In this document: piece by piece, positions 30,999 to 39,511 of the stretch
Position numbering within the stretch: position 1 is the stretch's first letter
How the letters are laid out: the number at the start of each line of letters is the position of its first letter
Source of the DNA: Oxalicibacterium flavum
GTDB taxonomy: Bacteria > Pseudomonadota > Gammaproteobacteria > Burkholderiales > Burkholderiaceae_D
DNA: 64,000 nucleotides
Direction of reading: 5' to 3'
Assembly: GCF_014635065.1 (NCBI RefSeq)
Contig: NZ_BMCG01000001.1
Span: forward strand, 372,001-436,000
Position numbers and translations under genes: made by a program
The notes under the pieces: generated by a model
Databases searched by the model: none
What the model was told of the DNA's origin: nothing
Seen by the model: the letters and a program-made list of their open reading frames with translations, nothing else

Positions 30999-32186
30999 AT
31001 GAAACCCATCGTCATCATCGGCACCGGCATGGCCGGCTACACCGTCGCGCGCGAATTCCGCCGCCTCAACAAGGATGCGCCTCTGGTGCTGGTCACGGCC
31101 GACAGCGGCGGCTCCTACTCCAAGCCCATGCTGTCCAATGCCTTCGCGCAGAACAAGGATGCGCAGCAACTGGTGATGCAGAGCGCCGCCCAGATGAGCG
31201 AGCAACTGAATGCCGATATCCGAACCTCGACCACCGTCAGCGCCATCGATACCGCAGCCAGGACCATCGATACCAGCGGCGGCCGCATCGAGTACGACAA
31301 GCTGGTGCTGGCAGTCGGCGCGCAGCCGATCCGCCTGGAACTGAAGGGCGACGCCGCGCAGCACGTGCTGTCGGTCAACAACATCGACGACTACGCCGCC
31401 TTCCGCGCGCGCATCGCCTCGTCGTCCAATGCCTCGCCGGTGCGCGTGGCGATCATCGGCGCCGGCCTGATCGGCTGCGAATTCGCCGACGACCTCGCAG
31501 GTGCCGGCCATGCCGTCACCGTGATCGATCCCAACCACCGCCCGCTGGCGGCACTGGCGGCACCCGCCTTGTCGGAAGGATTGCAGACGGCGCTGCAGGC
31601 GCGCGGCGTGCAGTTCCGCTTCGGGACCGTGGCCGAGGCCGTGCATCAGGCCGGCCCCGAGCTTCAGGTACAGCTTGCCGACGGCAGCACCGTAGCGGCG
31701 GACATCGTGCTGTCGGCCGTCGGCCTGCGTCCCGATCTGCGCCTCGCGCATCTGGCCGGACTCAAGACCAACCGCGGCATCGTGGTTGACAACGCCGGCC
31801 AGACCAGCGCGGCCGACGTCTATGCGCTCGGCGACTGCGCCGAATACACGTTTGCCGACGGCAGCGGCCACACGCTGCCCTACATCGCGCCGATCATGAC
31901 CGCCGGCCGCGCGATCGCACGCACGCTCAATGGCGAGCGCAGCGAGATCGACCTCAAGCCCTCGCCGGTCCTGATCAAGACGCCGAGCTATCCGCTCGCG
32001 CTGATCGCGCCGCTGCCGCACACGGTCGCCAGCGGAACGTGGTGCGTGGAAACCGCCGACAACCGCACCGTCTGCCGCTTCTACGATGCCGACGGCGTGC
32101 TGACCGGCTTCGGCACCTCGCCGCACGACAACGCGATCCGCCAGACGCTGCTCGGCGAACTGGGCAAGAAGGCCGAGACCGCCTGA
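30999..32186 (+). CDS. FAD-dependent rubredoxin-NAD+ reductase-like oxidoreductase
   Basis: This 395-residue two-dinucleotide-fold flavoprotein starts at 30999 with GGAGAA upstream. The FAD-binding 'IVIIGTGMAGYTVAREFR' opens the protein, 'AIIGAGLIGCEFADDLAGAG' (about 150-169) is the NADH site, and 'VYALGDCAEY' (about 282-291) binds FAD ribityl. 'GGSYSKPMLSNAFAQ' is typical of rubredoxin reductases (AlkT/RubB). These enzymes pass electrons from NADH to rubredoxin in alkane oxidation or peroxide defence. No rubredoxin gene is adjacent, so the acceptor is unproven. Confidence 0.82.
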   Translation: MKPIVIIGTGMAGYTVAREFRRLNKDAPLVLVTADSGGSYSKPMLSNAFAQNKDAQQLVMQSAAQMSEQLNADIRTSTTVSAIDTAARTIDTSGGRIEYDKLVLAVGAQPIRLELKGDAAQHVLSVNNIDDYAAFRARIASSSNASPVRVAIIGAGLIGCEFADDLAGAGHAVTVIDPNHRPLAALAAPALSEGLQTALQARGVQFRFGTVAEAVHQAGPELQVQLADGSTVAADIVLSAVGLRPDLRLAHLAGLKTNRGIVVDNAGQTSAADVYALGDCAEYTFADGSGHTLPYIAPIMTAGRAIARTLNGERSEIDLKPSPVLIKTPSYPLALIAPLPHTVASGTWCVETADNRTVCRFYDADGVLTGFGTSPHDNAIRQTLLGELGKKAETA

Positions 32187-32196
32187 CATCGCACCA

Positions 32197-32259
32197 CCGC
32201 ATTGCCGCCTTTCAACGGCTGGCAATGCGGCAAATCACAGACAGCGCCGCGCTGTCTGT
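32197..32259. repeat. Two long inverted repeats before thiL
   Basis: The first has 10-bp arms CCGCATTGCC (32197-32206) and GGCAATGCGG (32221-32230), with an inner GCC/GGC pair. The second has 11-bp arms ACAGACAGCGC (32237-32247) and GCGCTGTCTGT (32249-32259) about one central base. Neither has a T-run, so they are not classical terminators. The second ends 11 nt before the thiL ATG, which has no clear Shine-Dalgarno sequence. Confidence 0.8.
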
Positions 32260-32270
32260 ACAATCACGGC

Positions 32271-33233
32271 ATGCTGTCCGAATTCGATCTCATCGCCCGT
32301 TACTTCAAGCGCCCCGCGCACCGCTCCCATGCGGCGCTCGGGATCGGCGACGACTGCGCGCTGCTGACGCAGGAAGCCGGCATGCAGCTGGCCATCTCGA
32401 CCGACATCCTGGTCGAAGGACGCCATTTTTTCACCGATGCCGATCCCTTCATGCTCGGCCACAAGTCGCTGGCGGTGAACCTGTCCGATCTGGCCGCGAT
32501 GGGCGCCGAACCGGTCGCCTTCACGCTCGCGTTCTCGCTGCCCGGCGTCGATGAACCGTGGCTCGAACGATTCTCCGCCGGTCTGTTCGCGCTGGCCGAC
32601 GCGCACCGCTGCGAACTGGTCGGCGGCGACACCACCAAAGGCCCGCTCAACATCTGCATCACCGTATTCGGCCGCGTGCCGGTCGGCGAAGCATTGCAGC
32701 GCAACGCCGCCCTGCCCGGCGACGACGTCTGGGTCTCCGGCACGCTCGGCGACGCGCGGCTCGCGCTCGGTGCGCTCTACGAAGAATATGCGCTGCCGGC
32801 CGATGCGCTGGCCGCCGCTGCGCCGCGCCTGCACATGCCGCAGCCGCGCGTGGCGCTCGGGCTCGCGCTGCGCGGCATTGCGCACGCGGCGCTCGACCTG
32901 TCCGATGGGCTGGCCGGCGATCTCGGCCACATCCTCAAGGCATCCGGTGTCGGCGCCACGCTCGAGGTCGATGCGCTGCCGGCAGGTCCGGTGCTCGACG
33001 AGCAGCCGATCGAACGGCGCCGCCTGTTCACGCTGGCCGGCGGCGACGACTACGAACTCTGCTTCACCGCGCCGGCGACCAAACGCGATGCCGTGCTCGG
33101 CGCGGCGCTGATCGCCAACACGCCGGTCACGCGCGTCGGCCGCATCGACGCCTCGCCGGGCCTGCGCCTGCTCGACGCGCAGGGCCAGCCGCTGAACCTG
33201 CACGCTTCCTCCTACGATCATTTCACCTCCTGA
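32271..33233 (+). CDS. thiL: Thiamine-monophosphate kinase
   Basis: This 320-residue ThiL phosphorylates thiamine monophosphate to the active diphosphate with ATP. It has the N-terminal 'LGIGDDCALL' and 'STDILVEGRHFF' metal-binding segments, 'KSLAVNLSDLAAMGA', 'LVGGDTTKGPL' and 'ALDLSDGLAGDLGHI'. The ATG at 32271 fits the family N-terminus 'MLSEFDLIARYF', although no ribosome binding site is obvious and a strong hairpin precedes it. It is followed by pgpA and cinA with spacing of 4 and 13 nt, a common betaproteobacterial operon. Confidence 0.95.
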   Translation: MLSEFDLIARYFKRPAHRSHAALGIGDDCALLTQEAGMQLAISTDILVEGRHFFTDADPFMLGHKSLAVNLSDLAAMGAEPVAFTLAFSLPGVDEPWLERFSAGLFALADAHRCELVGGDTTKGPLNICITVFGRVPVGEALQRNAALPGDDVWVSGTLGDARLALGALYEEYALPADALAAAAPRLHMPQPRVALGLALRGIAHAALDLSDGLAGDLGHILKASGVGATLEVDALPAGPVLDEQPIERRRLFTLAGGDDYELCFTAPATKRDAVLGAALIANTPVTRVGRIDASPGLRLLDAQGQPLNLHASSYDHFTS

Positions 33234-33237
33234 CCGC

Positions 33238-33774
33238 ATGACCTCGTCCGCGCCGTCTGCCGCTTCCGCAGAAAAGAAACGCATCCATCCGACTTCGGTC
33301 TTCATGCGCGCGCATCCGGCGCACCTGCTCGCGCTCGGCTTCGGCAGCGGCCTGCCGCGCATCATGCCCGGCACCTTCGGCACGCTGTTCGGCTGGCTGT
33401 CGTTCAACGTGCTGACGTGGCGCTTTCCGGAAGTGTTCACGCCATGGACCTGGGCCTTCCTGATTTCCGTCGGCTTCATGCTCGGCATCTGGGCCTGCAA
33501 CGTCACCGGCCGCAACCTCGGCGTGGCCGATCACGGCAGCATGGTGTGGGACGAGATCGTCGCGATCTGGCTGGTGCTGCTGTTCGTCACGCCGGCAAGT
33601 CCAAGCATGCAGCTCGCCGCCTTCCTGATCTTCCGCCTGTTCGACATGGCCAAGCCGCCGCCGATCAGGCAGATAGAGCGGCGCTTCAAGGATGGCTTCG
33701 GCGTCATGATCGACGACCTGATCGCCGCCTTCCTGACGCTGCTGGTGATCGCCATCTGGATTCGCATCGTCTGA
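33238..33774 (+). CDS. pgpA: Phosphatidylglycerophosphatase A
   Basis: This 178-residue inner-membrane enzyme removes phosphate from phosphatidylglycerol phosphate in phospholipid synthesis. Family motifs are present: 'GSGLPRIMPGTFGTL' (about 35-49), 'GSMVWDEIVAIW' (about 100-111) and 'LFDMAKPPPIRQIERRFKDG' (about 132-151), with 'GVMIDDLIAA' near the end. There are about four hydrophobic segments. The first 25 residues are poorly conserved in the family, so a later start is possible. Confidence 0.94.
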   Translation: MTSSAPSAASAEKKRIHPTSVFMRAHPAHLLALGFGSGLPRIMPGTFGTLFGWLSFNVLTWRFPEVFTPWTWAFLISVGFMLGIWACNVTGRNLGVADHGSMVWDEIVAIWLVLLFVTPASPSMQLAAFLIFRLFDMAKPPPIRQIERRFKDGFGVMIDDLIAAFLTLLVIAIWIRIV

Positions 33775-33787
33775 TCGAGGAGCCGCC

Positions 33788-34276
33788 ATGTCCACGCCCG
33801 CCATCGTCGAACTCGCCGCTGAAGTCGGCGCCGCCCTGCGCCGGCGCGGGCTGATGCTCGCCACCGCCGAATCGTGCACGGGCGGCGGCGTGGCGCAGGC
33901 CGTCACCGAAATCGCCGGCTCGTCGGCATGGTTCGACTGCGGCTTCGTCACCTATTCGAACGCGGCCAAGATGGACCTGCTGCAGGTGCCGGAAGCCACG
34001 CTGGCGCAGCACGGCGCGGTCAGCGACGAAACCGCCGCCGCCATGTGCAGCGGCACGCTCGCCAACAGCCGCGCCCAGGTCGCGGTCTCGACCACCGGCA
34101 TTGCGGGTCCGGACGGCGCAGTACCGGGCAAGCCAGTCGGCACCGTCTATTTCGGCTGGGCCGTGGATGGCAAGGTGGAAACCCAACGCATGGAATTCGC
34201 CGGCGACCGCCAGGCCGTGCGCGAACAGAGCGTGATCCACTCGCTGCGCGGATTGCTGCAAAGACTGCAGGCCTGA
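33788..34276 (+). CDS. pncC: Nicotinamide-nucleotide amidohydrolase (CinA C-terminal family)
   Basis: This 162-residue stand-alone CinA C-terminal domain converts nicotinamide mononucleotide to nicotinate mononucleotide in pyridine nucleotide recycling. It shows 'LMLATAESCTGGGVAQ' with the likely catalytic Ser, 'FVTYSNAAKMDLLQV', and 'VSTTGIAGPDGAVPGKPVGT'. AGGAGCCGCC precedes the ATG. It is the last gene of thiL-pgpA-pncC and is followed by a terminator. Confidence 0.94.
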   Translation: MSTPAIVELAAEVGAALRRRGLMLATAESCTGGGVAQAVTEIAGSSAWFDCGFVTYSNAAKMDLLQVPEATLAQHGAVSDETAAAMCSGTLANSRAQVAVSTTGIAGPDGAVPGKPVGTVYFGWAVDGKVETQRMEFAGDRQAVREQSVIHSLRGLLQRLQA

Positions 34277-34281
34277 AAAAG

Positions 34282-34309
34282 AAACGGCGGGCACTAGCCC
34301 GCCGTTTCT
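34282..34309. terminator. Terminator, pncC / pyrF
   Basis: AAACGGCGGGC and GCCCGCCGTTT flank ACTA. The T-run is short on the plus strand, and A-rich sequence on the left makes it usable for pyrF too. Confidence 0.75.
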
Positions 34310-34333
34310 CCTTGCCGCGATCAGATCGGCAGA

Positions 34334-35161
34334 TTAGTTCCGATAAAGATTGATCGCATCGCGCGTTTCCTGTGCCACGCGGCGCGCGGCCTGCGCAAAG
34401 TCCTCGCCCTTTTCCTCGTCGGTCTTCGCATACAGGATCGCGCGCGAGGAATTGATCATCATGCCGCCGCCGGCTGCCGTGCGTCCGGCCTTGACCGTTG
34501 CCTCGATGTCGCCGCCCTGGGCGCCGATGCCCGGAATCAGCAGCGGCATGTCGCCGACGATCGCACGCACCTGCGCCAGTTCGTTCGGGAAGGTCGCGCC
34601 CACCACCAGGCCGCACTGGCCGTTGGTATTCCACTTGTCCGCCACCAGCTGCGCCACGTGCTGGTAGAGCGGCTTGCCGTCCACGTTCAGAAACTGCAGG
34701 TCGGAGCCACCGGCGTTCGAGGTGCGGCACAGGATGATGGCGCCGCGATCCTTCCATTCGAGGTAGGGCTGCACCGAATCGAAACCCATGTACGGGTTGA
34801 CGGTCACGGCGTCCGCGCCATAGCGCTCGAAGGCTTCGCGCGCGTACTGCTCGGCAGTGGCGCCGATGTCGCCACGCTTGGCGTCGAGCACGATCGGAAT
34901 CGCCGGGTAGTTGGCGCGCAGGTAGTTGCAGATTTCCTCCAGCTGTTCCTCGGCGCGCAGGGCCGCGAAATAGGCGATCTGCGGCTTGAAGGCGCAGGCG
35001 GTGTCGGCAGTGGCATCGATGATGCCCTTGCAGAACTGCACGATGGCGTCGGCCTTGCTGCGCAGGTGCGCCGGAAAGCGCGCGGGATCGGGATCGAGGC
35101 CGACGCACAGTTGCGAGCGGTTGGCGGCGGCGGCGGCGGAAAATTTGGCGATGAAGGTCAC
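34334..35161 (-). CDS. pyrF: Orotidine 5'-phosphate decarboxylase, type 2
   Basis: This 275-residue enzyme makes UMP in pyrimidine synthesis. The length and the '[20 protein letters not shown]' catalytic segment mark the longer type-2 family. Other motifs are '[13 protein letters not shown]' at the N-terminus, '[17 protein letters not shown]', and '[20 protein letters not shown]' near the phosphate site. It is convergent with pncC, divergent from lemA, and probably transcribed alone. Confidence 0.97.
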   Translation of the reverse strand: MTFIAKFSAAAAANRSQLCVGLDPDPARFPAHLRSKADAIVQFCKGIIDATADTACAFKPQIAYFAALRAEEQLEEICNYLRANYPAIPIVLDAKRGDIGATAEQYAREAFERYGADAVTVNPYMGFDSVQPYLEWKDRGAIILCRTSNAGGSDLQFLNVDGKPLYQHVAQLVADKWNTNGQCGLVVGATFPNELAQVRAIVGDMPLLIPGIGAQGGDIEATVKAGRTAAGGGMMINSSRAILYAKTDEEKGEDFAQAARRVAQETRDAINLYRN

Positions 35162-35330
35162 GATTGGCTTTCTCTTTCTGGTTGCCCGCTATTGTAGCGT
35201 GCGGCGGTCGTGCGCCGCCCCGTCATGCGCCTGCTGTCAGCCACTTTCGATATCAAATGGGCTACTATTGAGAACGCGCAACGCGCCACCACCTACCTTG
35301 CACTCTCGACCTTTCCAGGGATAAACAATC

Positions 35331-35924
35331 ATGAAGAAACTGACCAAATGGCTGGGCATCGCCCTCTTCGCAAGCCTGCTCAGCGCCTGCGGCTACAACG
35401 ATTTCCAGGTCAAGGACGAAGCCACCAAGGCTGCCTGGGGCGAGGTCGTCAACCAGTACCAGCGCCGTGCCGACCTGATTCCGAACCTGGTCAACACCGT
35501 CAAGGGCTATGCCTCGCACGAACGCGAAACGCTGGAAGCCGTGACCAAGGCGCGCGCCGCCGCCACCAGCTTCCAGATCACACCCGAGGTGCTGAACGAT
35601 CCGCAGGCGTTCAGCAAATTCCAGCAGGTGCAGGGCGAGCTGTCGTCGGCGCTGTCGCGTCTGATGGCGATCTCGGAAAACTATCCGCAACTGAAGGCCG
35701 ACACCTCCTTCCGCGACCTGCAGTCGCAGCTCGAGGGCACCGAGAACCGCATCGCCGTCGCGCGTCAGCGCTATATTGCGGCCGTGCAGGACTACAACGT
35801 GCTGGCGCGCAGCTTCCCGACCAACCTGACGGCGAAAGTGTTCGGCTACCCGGTCAAGCCGTCGTTCACGGTGGAAAACGAGAAAGCCATTTCGACTCCG
35901 CCGGCCGTCGATTTCAACAAGTAA
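35331..35924 (+). CDS. lemA: LemA family lipoprotein
   Basis: The protein has 197 residues. The N-terminus is a lipoprotein signal with lipobox LSAC (Cys about 20). The LemA domain follows with 'EVVNQYQRRADLIPNLVNTVKGYASHE' (a long amphipathic helix; pattern only) and 'ARQRYIAAVQDYNVLARSFPTNL'. The cellular role of LemA is not settled; it commonly sits with TPM-domain genes as here, which suggests an envelope quality-control or proteolysis role. It starts a three-gene operon. Confidence 0.92.
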   Translation: MKKLTKWLGIALFASLLSACGYNDFQVKDEATKAAWGEVVNQYQRRADLIPNLVNTVKGYASHERETLEAVTKARAAATSFQITPEVLNDPQAFSKFQQVQGELSSALSRLMAISENYPQLKADTSFRDLQSQLEGTENRIAVARQRYIAAVQDYNVLARSFPTNLTAKVFGYPVKPSFTVENEKAISTPPAVDFNK

Positions 35925-35942
35925 TCAGCGGATAACTACGCC

Positions 35943-36770
35943 ATGCCCATGAAGCCTTTGCGCGTCCTGTTCGTGCTGTTCCTGCTATGCGCGTCACTGC
36001 TGGCGCGCGCGCAGGACTTCGTGCCGGTTCCCAAGCTCGAGGCGCGCGTGACCGACCAGATCGGCATGCTGCAAGCCGAGCAGCGCAACGCGCTCGAGAA
36101 CGTGCTGGCCGAATACGAACAGCGCACCGGCAACCAGATCGCGATCCTGCTGATCAAGAGCACCGAGCCGGAAACCATCGAGCAGTACAGCATCCGCGTG
36201 GCCGATGCGTGGAAGCTCGGTCGCAAGGGCGTGGACGACGGCGTGCTGCTGCTGGTCGCGCGCGACAACTCGGCCGCCTCCGGCCGCCTGCGCATCGAGA
36301 CCGGCCTCGGCACGCAGGGCGTGCTGACCGATGCGCAATCCAAGCGCATCCTGCAGGACGTGATCGCGCCGCACTTCCGCCAGGGCGATTTCTATGGCGG
36401 ACTTGCATCCGGCGTCTCCGTCATCACCAGCCTGCTCGACGGCGAAGTCTTTCCCGAGCCGACGCGCCGCAACAACCAGGCGCAGGGCGCCGACGTGTTC
36501 GACTGGGCACCCTTCCTGTTCTTCCTGTTCCTGATCGTCATCACGCTCGCGCGCAGCCGCGGCGGACGGCCGCGCCACAGCAATAGCGACTGGGGCAACT
36601 CGGCCGGCGTGATCCTCGGCACCGCGATCGGCAACGAGATCGGACGGCGTTCGTCCTCGCGCGGCGGCTGGGGCGGCGGCTTCGGCGGTGGAGGCGGTTT
36701 TGGCGGAGGCGGCGGTTTCTCGGGCGGCGGTGGCGGCTTCAACGGCGGCGGCGCATCGGGGAACTGGTGA
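35943..36770 (+). CDS. TPM-domain membrane protein with Gly-rich tail (YgcG type)
   Basis: This 275-residue protein has a signal peptide ending near 'LLARAQD', a periplasmic TPM domain (about 35-165; 'RVTDQIGMLQAEQRNALENVL', 'RIETGLGTQGVLTDAQSKRIL' as pattern), one membrane segment (about 182-198) and a C-terminal tail rich in Gly with repeated GGGG(G)F units from about residue 236. It follows lemA after 18 nt. This pairing is widespread. The glycine tail is typical of the family and its role is unknown. Confidence 0.9.
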   Translation: MPMKPLRVLFVLFLLCASLLARAQDFVPVPKLEARVTDQIGMLQAEQRNALENVLAEYEQRTGNQIAILLIKSTEPETIEQYSIRVADAWKLGRKGVDDGVLLLVARDNSAASGRLRIETGLGTQGVLTDAQSKRILQDVIAPHFRQGDFYGGLASGVSVITSLLDGEVFPEPTRRNNQAQGADVFDWAPFLFFLFLIVITLARSRGGRPRHSNSDWGNSAGVILGTAIGNEIGRRSSSRGGWGGGFGGGGGFGGGGGFSGGGGGFNGGGASGNW

Positions 36771-37270
36771 TGAACAAGTTTTCACGCGCGCTGCGCCACC
36801 TGACGAGCACCCGCTTCAGCGGCCGCAAGGCGTTTCCATGCGAAGCGCTGCGCGCCATCCAGCACGCCATCGAAGCCGGCGAGGCCAGGCATCGCGCCGA
36901 GATCCGCCTGATCGTGGAGGCCGGGCTGTCGTTCTCCGACATCGTGGCCGGCATCGGCGCGCGCGACCGCGCGCACGAACTGTTCTCGCAGTACCGCATC
37001 TGGGATACCGAGGAAAACAGCGGCATCCTGATCTACATCGACCTTGCCGACCACCAGGTCGAGATCGTTGCCGATCGCGGCGTTACGCGGCTGATCTCCG
37101 AACAGCAGTGGCAATCGGTATGCCGCGCCATGACCGAAGGCTTCGCGCGCGGCGACTATCGCGACGGCGTGATCGCAGGCCTGCGCCAGCTCAACGACCT
37201 GCTGCAGGCCTGCCTGCCGGAAGGCGATCCGCAGCCGGATCAGCTGTCGAACAAACCGATCCTGCTGTAG
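36770..37270 (+). CDS. TPM-domain protein, soluble paralogue
   Basis: This 166-residue protein starts at the ATG overlapping the previous stop (TGATG); a GTG three bases earlier is possible. It has a TPM-like domain: 'RAIQHAIEAGEARHRAEIRLIVEAG' (helix pattern), 'DTEENSGILIYIDLADHQVEIVADRG' and 'MTEGFARGDYRDGVIAGLRQL'. Neither signal peptide nor membrane segment is seen, so it is probably cytoplasmic or membrane-associated through its partner. lemA-TPM-TPM is a recurring three-gene set in betaproteobacteria. Confidence 0.88.
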   Translation: MNKFSRALRHLTSTRFSGRKAFPCEALRAIQHAIEAGEARHRAEIRLIVEAGLSFSDIVAGIGARDRAHELFSQYRIWDTEENSGILIYIDLADHQVEIVADRGVTRLISEQQWQSVCRAMTEGFARGDYRDGVIAGLRQLNDLLQACLPEGDPQPDQLSNKPILL

Positions 37271-37355
37271 CACGTTGCCGCGTGCAAAAGCGTCTTCCCG
37301 TCACCTGAATCCGCAGCCTGCAAGCGGAGTACGTTCTGCATGCGAACCATGCATG

Positions 37356-37390
37356 AAAAAAGCCGGCAGTCGAAGGACTGCCGGCTTTTT
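37356..37390. terminator. Bidirectional terminator, TPM operon / ggt
   Basis: AAGCCGGCAGTC and GACTGCCGGCTT flank GAAG with A5 and T5 on the outside: a textbook bidirectional terminator. A smaller inverted repeat TGCATG-N5-CATGCA precedes it at 37337-37353. Confidence 0.92.
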
Positions 37391-37407
37391 CTGTTTTCCC
37401 GTTTCGA

Positions 37408-39153
37408 TCAATAGCCTGCTGCAGTACCGTCACCACGCGGATCGGTAGCGCCGTAACGCACACCGGAAGCCGGATCGATCCAGATCGCACCGGCATGTCC
37501 CATGGTGTCGGTGTAGTCGTCCACCACATTGATCGGATGACCGCGCTTCTTCAGTTCATCCGTCACTGCCGATGGCGTGCGTCCCTCGATCTTCAGGTCG
37601 TTGGATGCGGCGCCCCAGGTGCGGCCATGCAGCCAGCGCGGACCGTTGATCGCATCCTGCGGCGTCATGCCGAAATCCACCACGCGCGTCACGATCGCTG
37701 CCTGTGTTTGCGGCTGCCCTTCGCCGCCCATCGTGCCATAGACCAGCAGCGGTTTGCCGTTCTTGGTCAGCATCGCCGGATTCAGCGTGTGGAAGGTGCG
37801 CTTGCCCGGTTCGAGGTGGTTGATGTGGCTCTTGTCCAGCGAGAAGAAACTGCCGCGGTTCTGCAACAGCACACCGGTACCCTCAGGCACGATGGCCGAA
37901 CCGAAGTCGTGATAGACGCTCTGGATCAGCGAGACCGCGTTGCCGTCCTTGTCGACCACACCGAGCCAGATCGTGTCACCCTTGGGATCGAGCGGCTTGA
38001 CGGCTGTGGCAGCGGTCTCCATGCGGATGCGCTTGGCCTGATCGACACCATGCTGGCGCGACAGCAGGAAATCGACCGGGATCTGCACGAAGTCCGGATC
38101 GGACAGGTAACGGTCGCGATCGGCAAAGGCTTCCTTGGTCGCCTCGATGATCAGGTGGTAATAATCCGCCGTGCCCTCGCCGAGCTTCTTGACGTCGAAG
38201 TTGTTCAGCACGTTGAGGATTTCCAGCGCGGCCATGCCCTGCGTATTCGGCGGCAGGTTGTAGGCCACCGTATCGCGGTACGGCACCTTCAGCGGCGTCA
38301 CCCAGTTCGCCTTGTGCGTGGCGAAATCCTTGCGCGTCAGCACGCCGCCGTTGCGCTGCAGGTCGTCGACGATCTTCTGCGCGATCGGGCCGTCATAGAA
38401 GGCTTTGGCGCCATCCTTGGCGATCGTGCGCAAGGTTGATGCGAGCGCCGGCTGACGCAGCACCTCGCCGACCTGGTAGGCACCACCGTCCGGTTTCAGA
38501 TAGGTCTGACGGAAACCGTCGAAGCGCTGCAGGTTGCGAAATTCCTGATCGGCCGGATCGACGTTGATCTTGCTCCATTTCGCCAGCGAGGGCGTGACCG
38601 CGAAACCGTCCTGGGCATAACCGATCGCGCTGTCCAGCAATTGCGACCAGCCGACCTTGCCGCCCATGGATTGCTGGCCGTAGCGATAGGCTTCGTCCCA
38701 GCCCGAGATCGCGCCCGGCACCGTGTTGGCCGACAGGTAGCCGCGCGACGGAATCTTGCTCAAGCCCTTCTGCTTGTAGAAATCGATGGTCGCCTTTTCG
38801 CCGGCGCGGCCGCTGGCGTTGAGGGCGCGCATGTCGCCGGTCTTGGCGTTGTAGATGAGCCAGAAGTTGTCGCCGCCGATGGTCGTCATCTGCGGATAGA
38901 CGACCGAGAGCGTGGCGGCCGCCGCGATGGCGGCATCGATGGCGTTGCCGCCATCGCGCAGCACCTTGAGACCGGCCTGCGTGGCCAGATAGTTGGACGT
39001 CGTGACCATGCCCTGGGTCGCGGCCGGATTCAGGCAACGCGAGGGCGTGTCGCAGTATTTGCCCGTGGTTTCGAATGCGCCGGCGCTGGAATACGCGAGC
39101 CCCAGCAGGATGGCGCCGGCAAGCCGGGCGTGGCGGAAGGTATGTCGCATCAT
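37408..39153 (-). CDS. ggt: Gamma-glutamyltransferase (periplasmic, autoprocessed)
   Basis: The proenzyme has 581 residues and a signal peptide ('LAGAILLGLAYSSAGAFE'). It transfers or hydrolyses gamma-glutamyl groups, for example of glutathione, in the periplasm. Family features are 'GLKVLRDGGNAIDAAIAAAATL' (pattern), 'PGAISGWDEAY', and the processing site 'KGDTIWLGVVDKDGNAVS', where Thr394 would be the new N-terminal nucleophile after cleavage. 'GTGVLLQNRG' and 'VYGTMGGEGQPQTQ' follow. Two adjacent ATGs are possible starts behind AAAAGGAGAGAC; I keep the outer one. Confidence 0.94.
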   Translation of the reverse strand: MMRHTFRHARLAGAILLGLAYSSAGAFETTGKYCDTPSRCLNPAATQGMVTTSNYLATQAGLKVLRDGGNAIDAAIAAAATLSVVYPQMTTIGGDNFWLIYNAKTGDMRALNASGRAGEKATIDFYKQKGLSKIPSRGYLSANTVPGAISGWDEAYRYGQQSMGGKVGWSQLLDSAIGYAQDGFAVTPSLAKWSKINVDPADQEFRNLQRFDGFRQTYLKPDGGAYQVGEVLRQPALASTLRTIAKDGAKAFYDGPIAQKIVDDLQRNGGVLTRKDFATHKANWVTPLKVPYRDTVAYNLPPNTQGMAALEILNVLNNFDVKKLGEGTADYYHLIIEATKEAFADRDRYLSDPDFVQIPVDFLLSRQHGVDQAKRIRMETAATAVKPLDPKGDTIWLGVVDKDGNAVSLIQSVYHDFGSAIVPEGTGVLLQNRGSFFSLDKSHINHLEPGKRTFHTLNPAMLTKNGKPLLVYGTMGGEGQPQTQAAIVTRVVDFGMTPQDAINGPRWLHGRTWGAASNDLKIEGRTPSAVTDELKKRGHPINVVDDYTDTMGHAGAIWIDPASGVRYGATDPRGDGTAAGY

Positions 39154-39224
39154 GTCTCTCCTTTTGATGTTGATGATGACCGCTTGGAATCTTCGATTTT
39201 TATTCTTTTATAAATAACACGTTA

Positions 39225-39236
39225 CTGACATGTCAG
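39225..39236 (-). promoter_or_regulatory. Palindrome upstream of ggt, candidate operator
   Basis: CTGACATGTCAG is perfectly symmetric and sits in an A/T-rich stretch where the ggt promoter should be. No regulator is identified. Confidence 0.4.
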
Positions 39237-39395
39237 ATAGCGCAAAGAAAAGATACCATCGAAATATGCGAATTGAAAAGAAAAATTTGGGGAGGAAGTA
39301 ACAGTCGTGAAGACAACTCATTTGGACGGCCACTGACGCGCAACCTATCCGGCTTTCGGCCGAACAAACTGCTGTCGAAAAGGCTTCGACCAATG

Positions 39396-39418
39396 AAAAA
39401 GGACCGCATTGCGGCCCC
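39396..39418 (-). terminator. Terminator after dacB (minus strand)
   Basis: On the minus strand the stem GGCCGC / GCGGTCC is followed by TTTTT. It lies about 95 nt after the dacB stop. Confidence 0.6.
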
Positions 39419-39511
39419 TTTCATTGCACATCGCCCCACTGCTTTTTCGGCATCATCCGCAAAGGGGATGACCGGCAAGGCAAGCGGACATCAACCGGCC
39501 TTCAGCGACCG

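Larger units (their letters stand above)
39154..39511. other. Intergenic region between ggt and dacB
   Basis: This 358-bp stretch lies upstream of ggt and downstream of dacB. It has a perfect 12-bp palindrome CTGACATGTCAG (39225-39236) 72 nt upstream of ggt, an A/T-rich promoter-like segment beside it, an inverted repeat GTCGAA-N5-TTCGAC (39374-39390), and a dacB terminator. A GGGGAGGAA at about 39288 precedes only a 9-codon frame. Confidence 0.6.

Noticed and set aside
30857-31789. Plus-strand frame of 310 codons starting before the flavoprotein gene
   Set aside because: It overlaps the rubredoxin-reductase-like gene in another frame and its composition is that of a shadow.
32237-32270. TPP riboswitch upstream of thiL
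   Set aside because: The conserved CUGAGA and related core sequences are absent; only inverted repeats are seen.
39288-39335. GGGGAGGAA followed by GTG suggesting a gene start
   Set aside because: The frame closes after nine codons and nothing downstream continues it.
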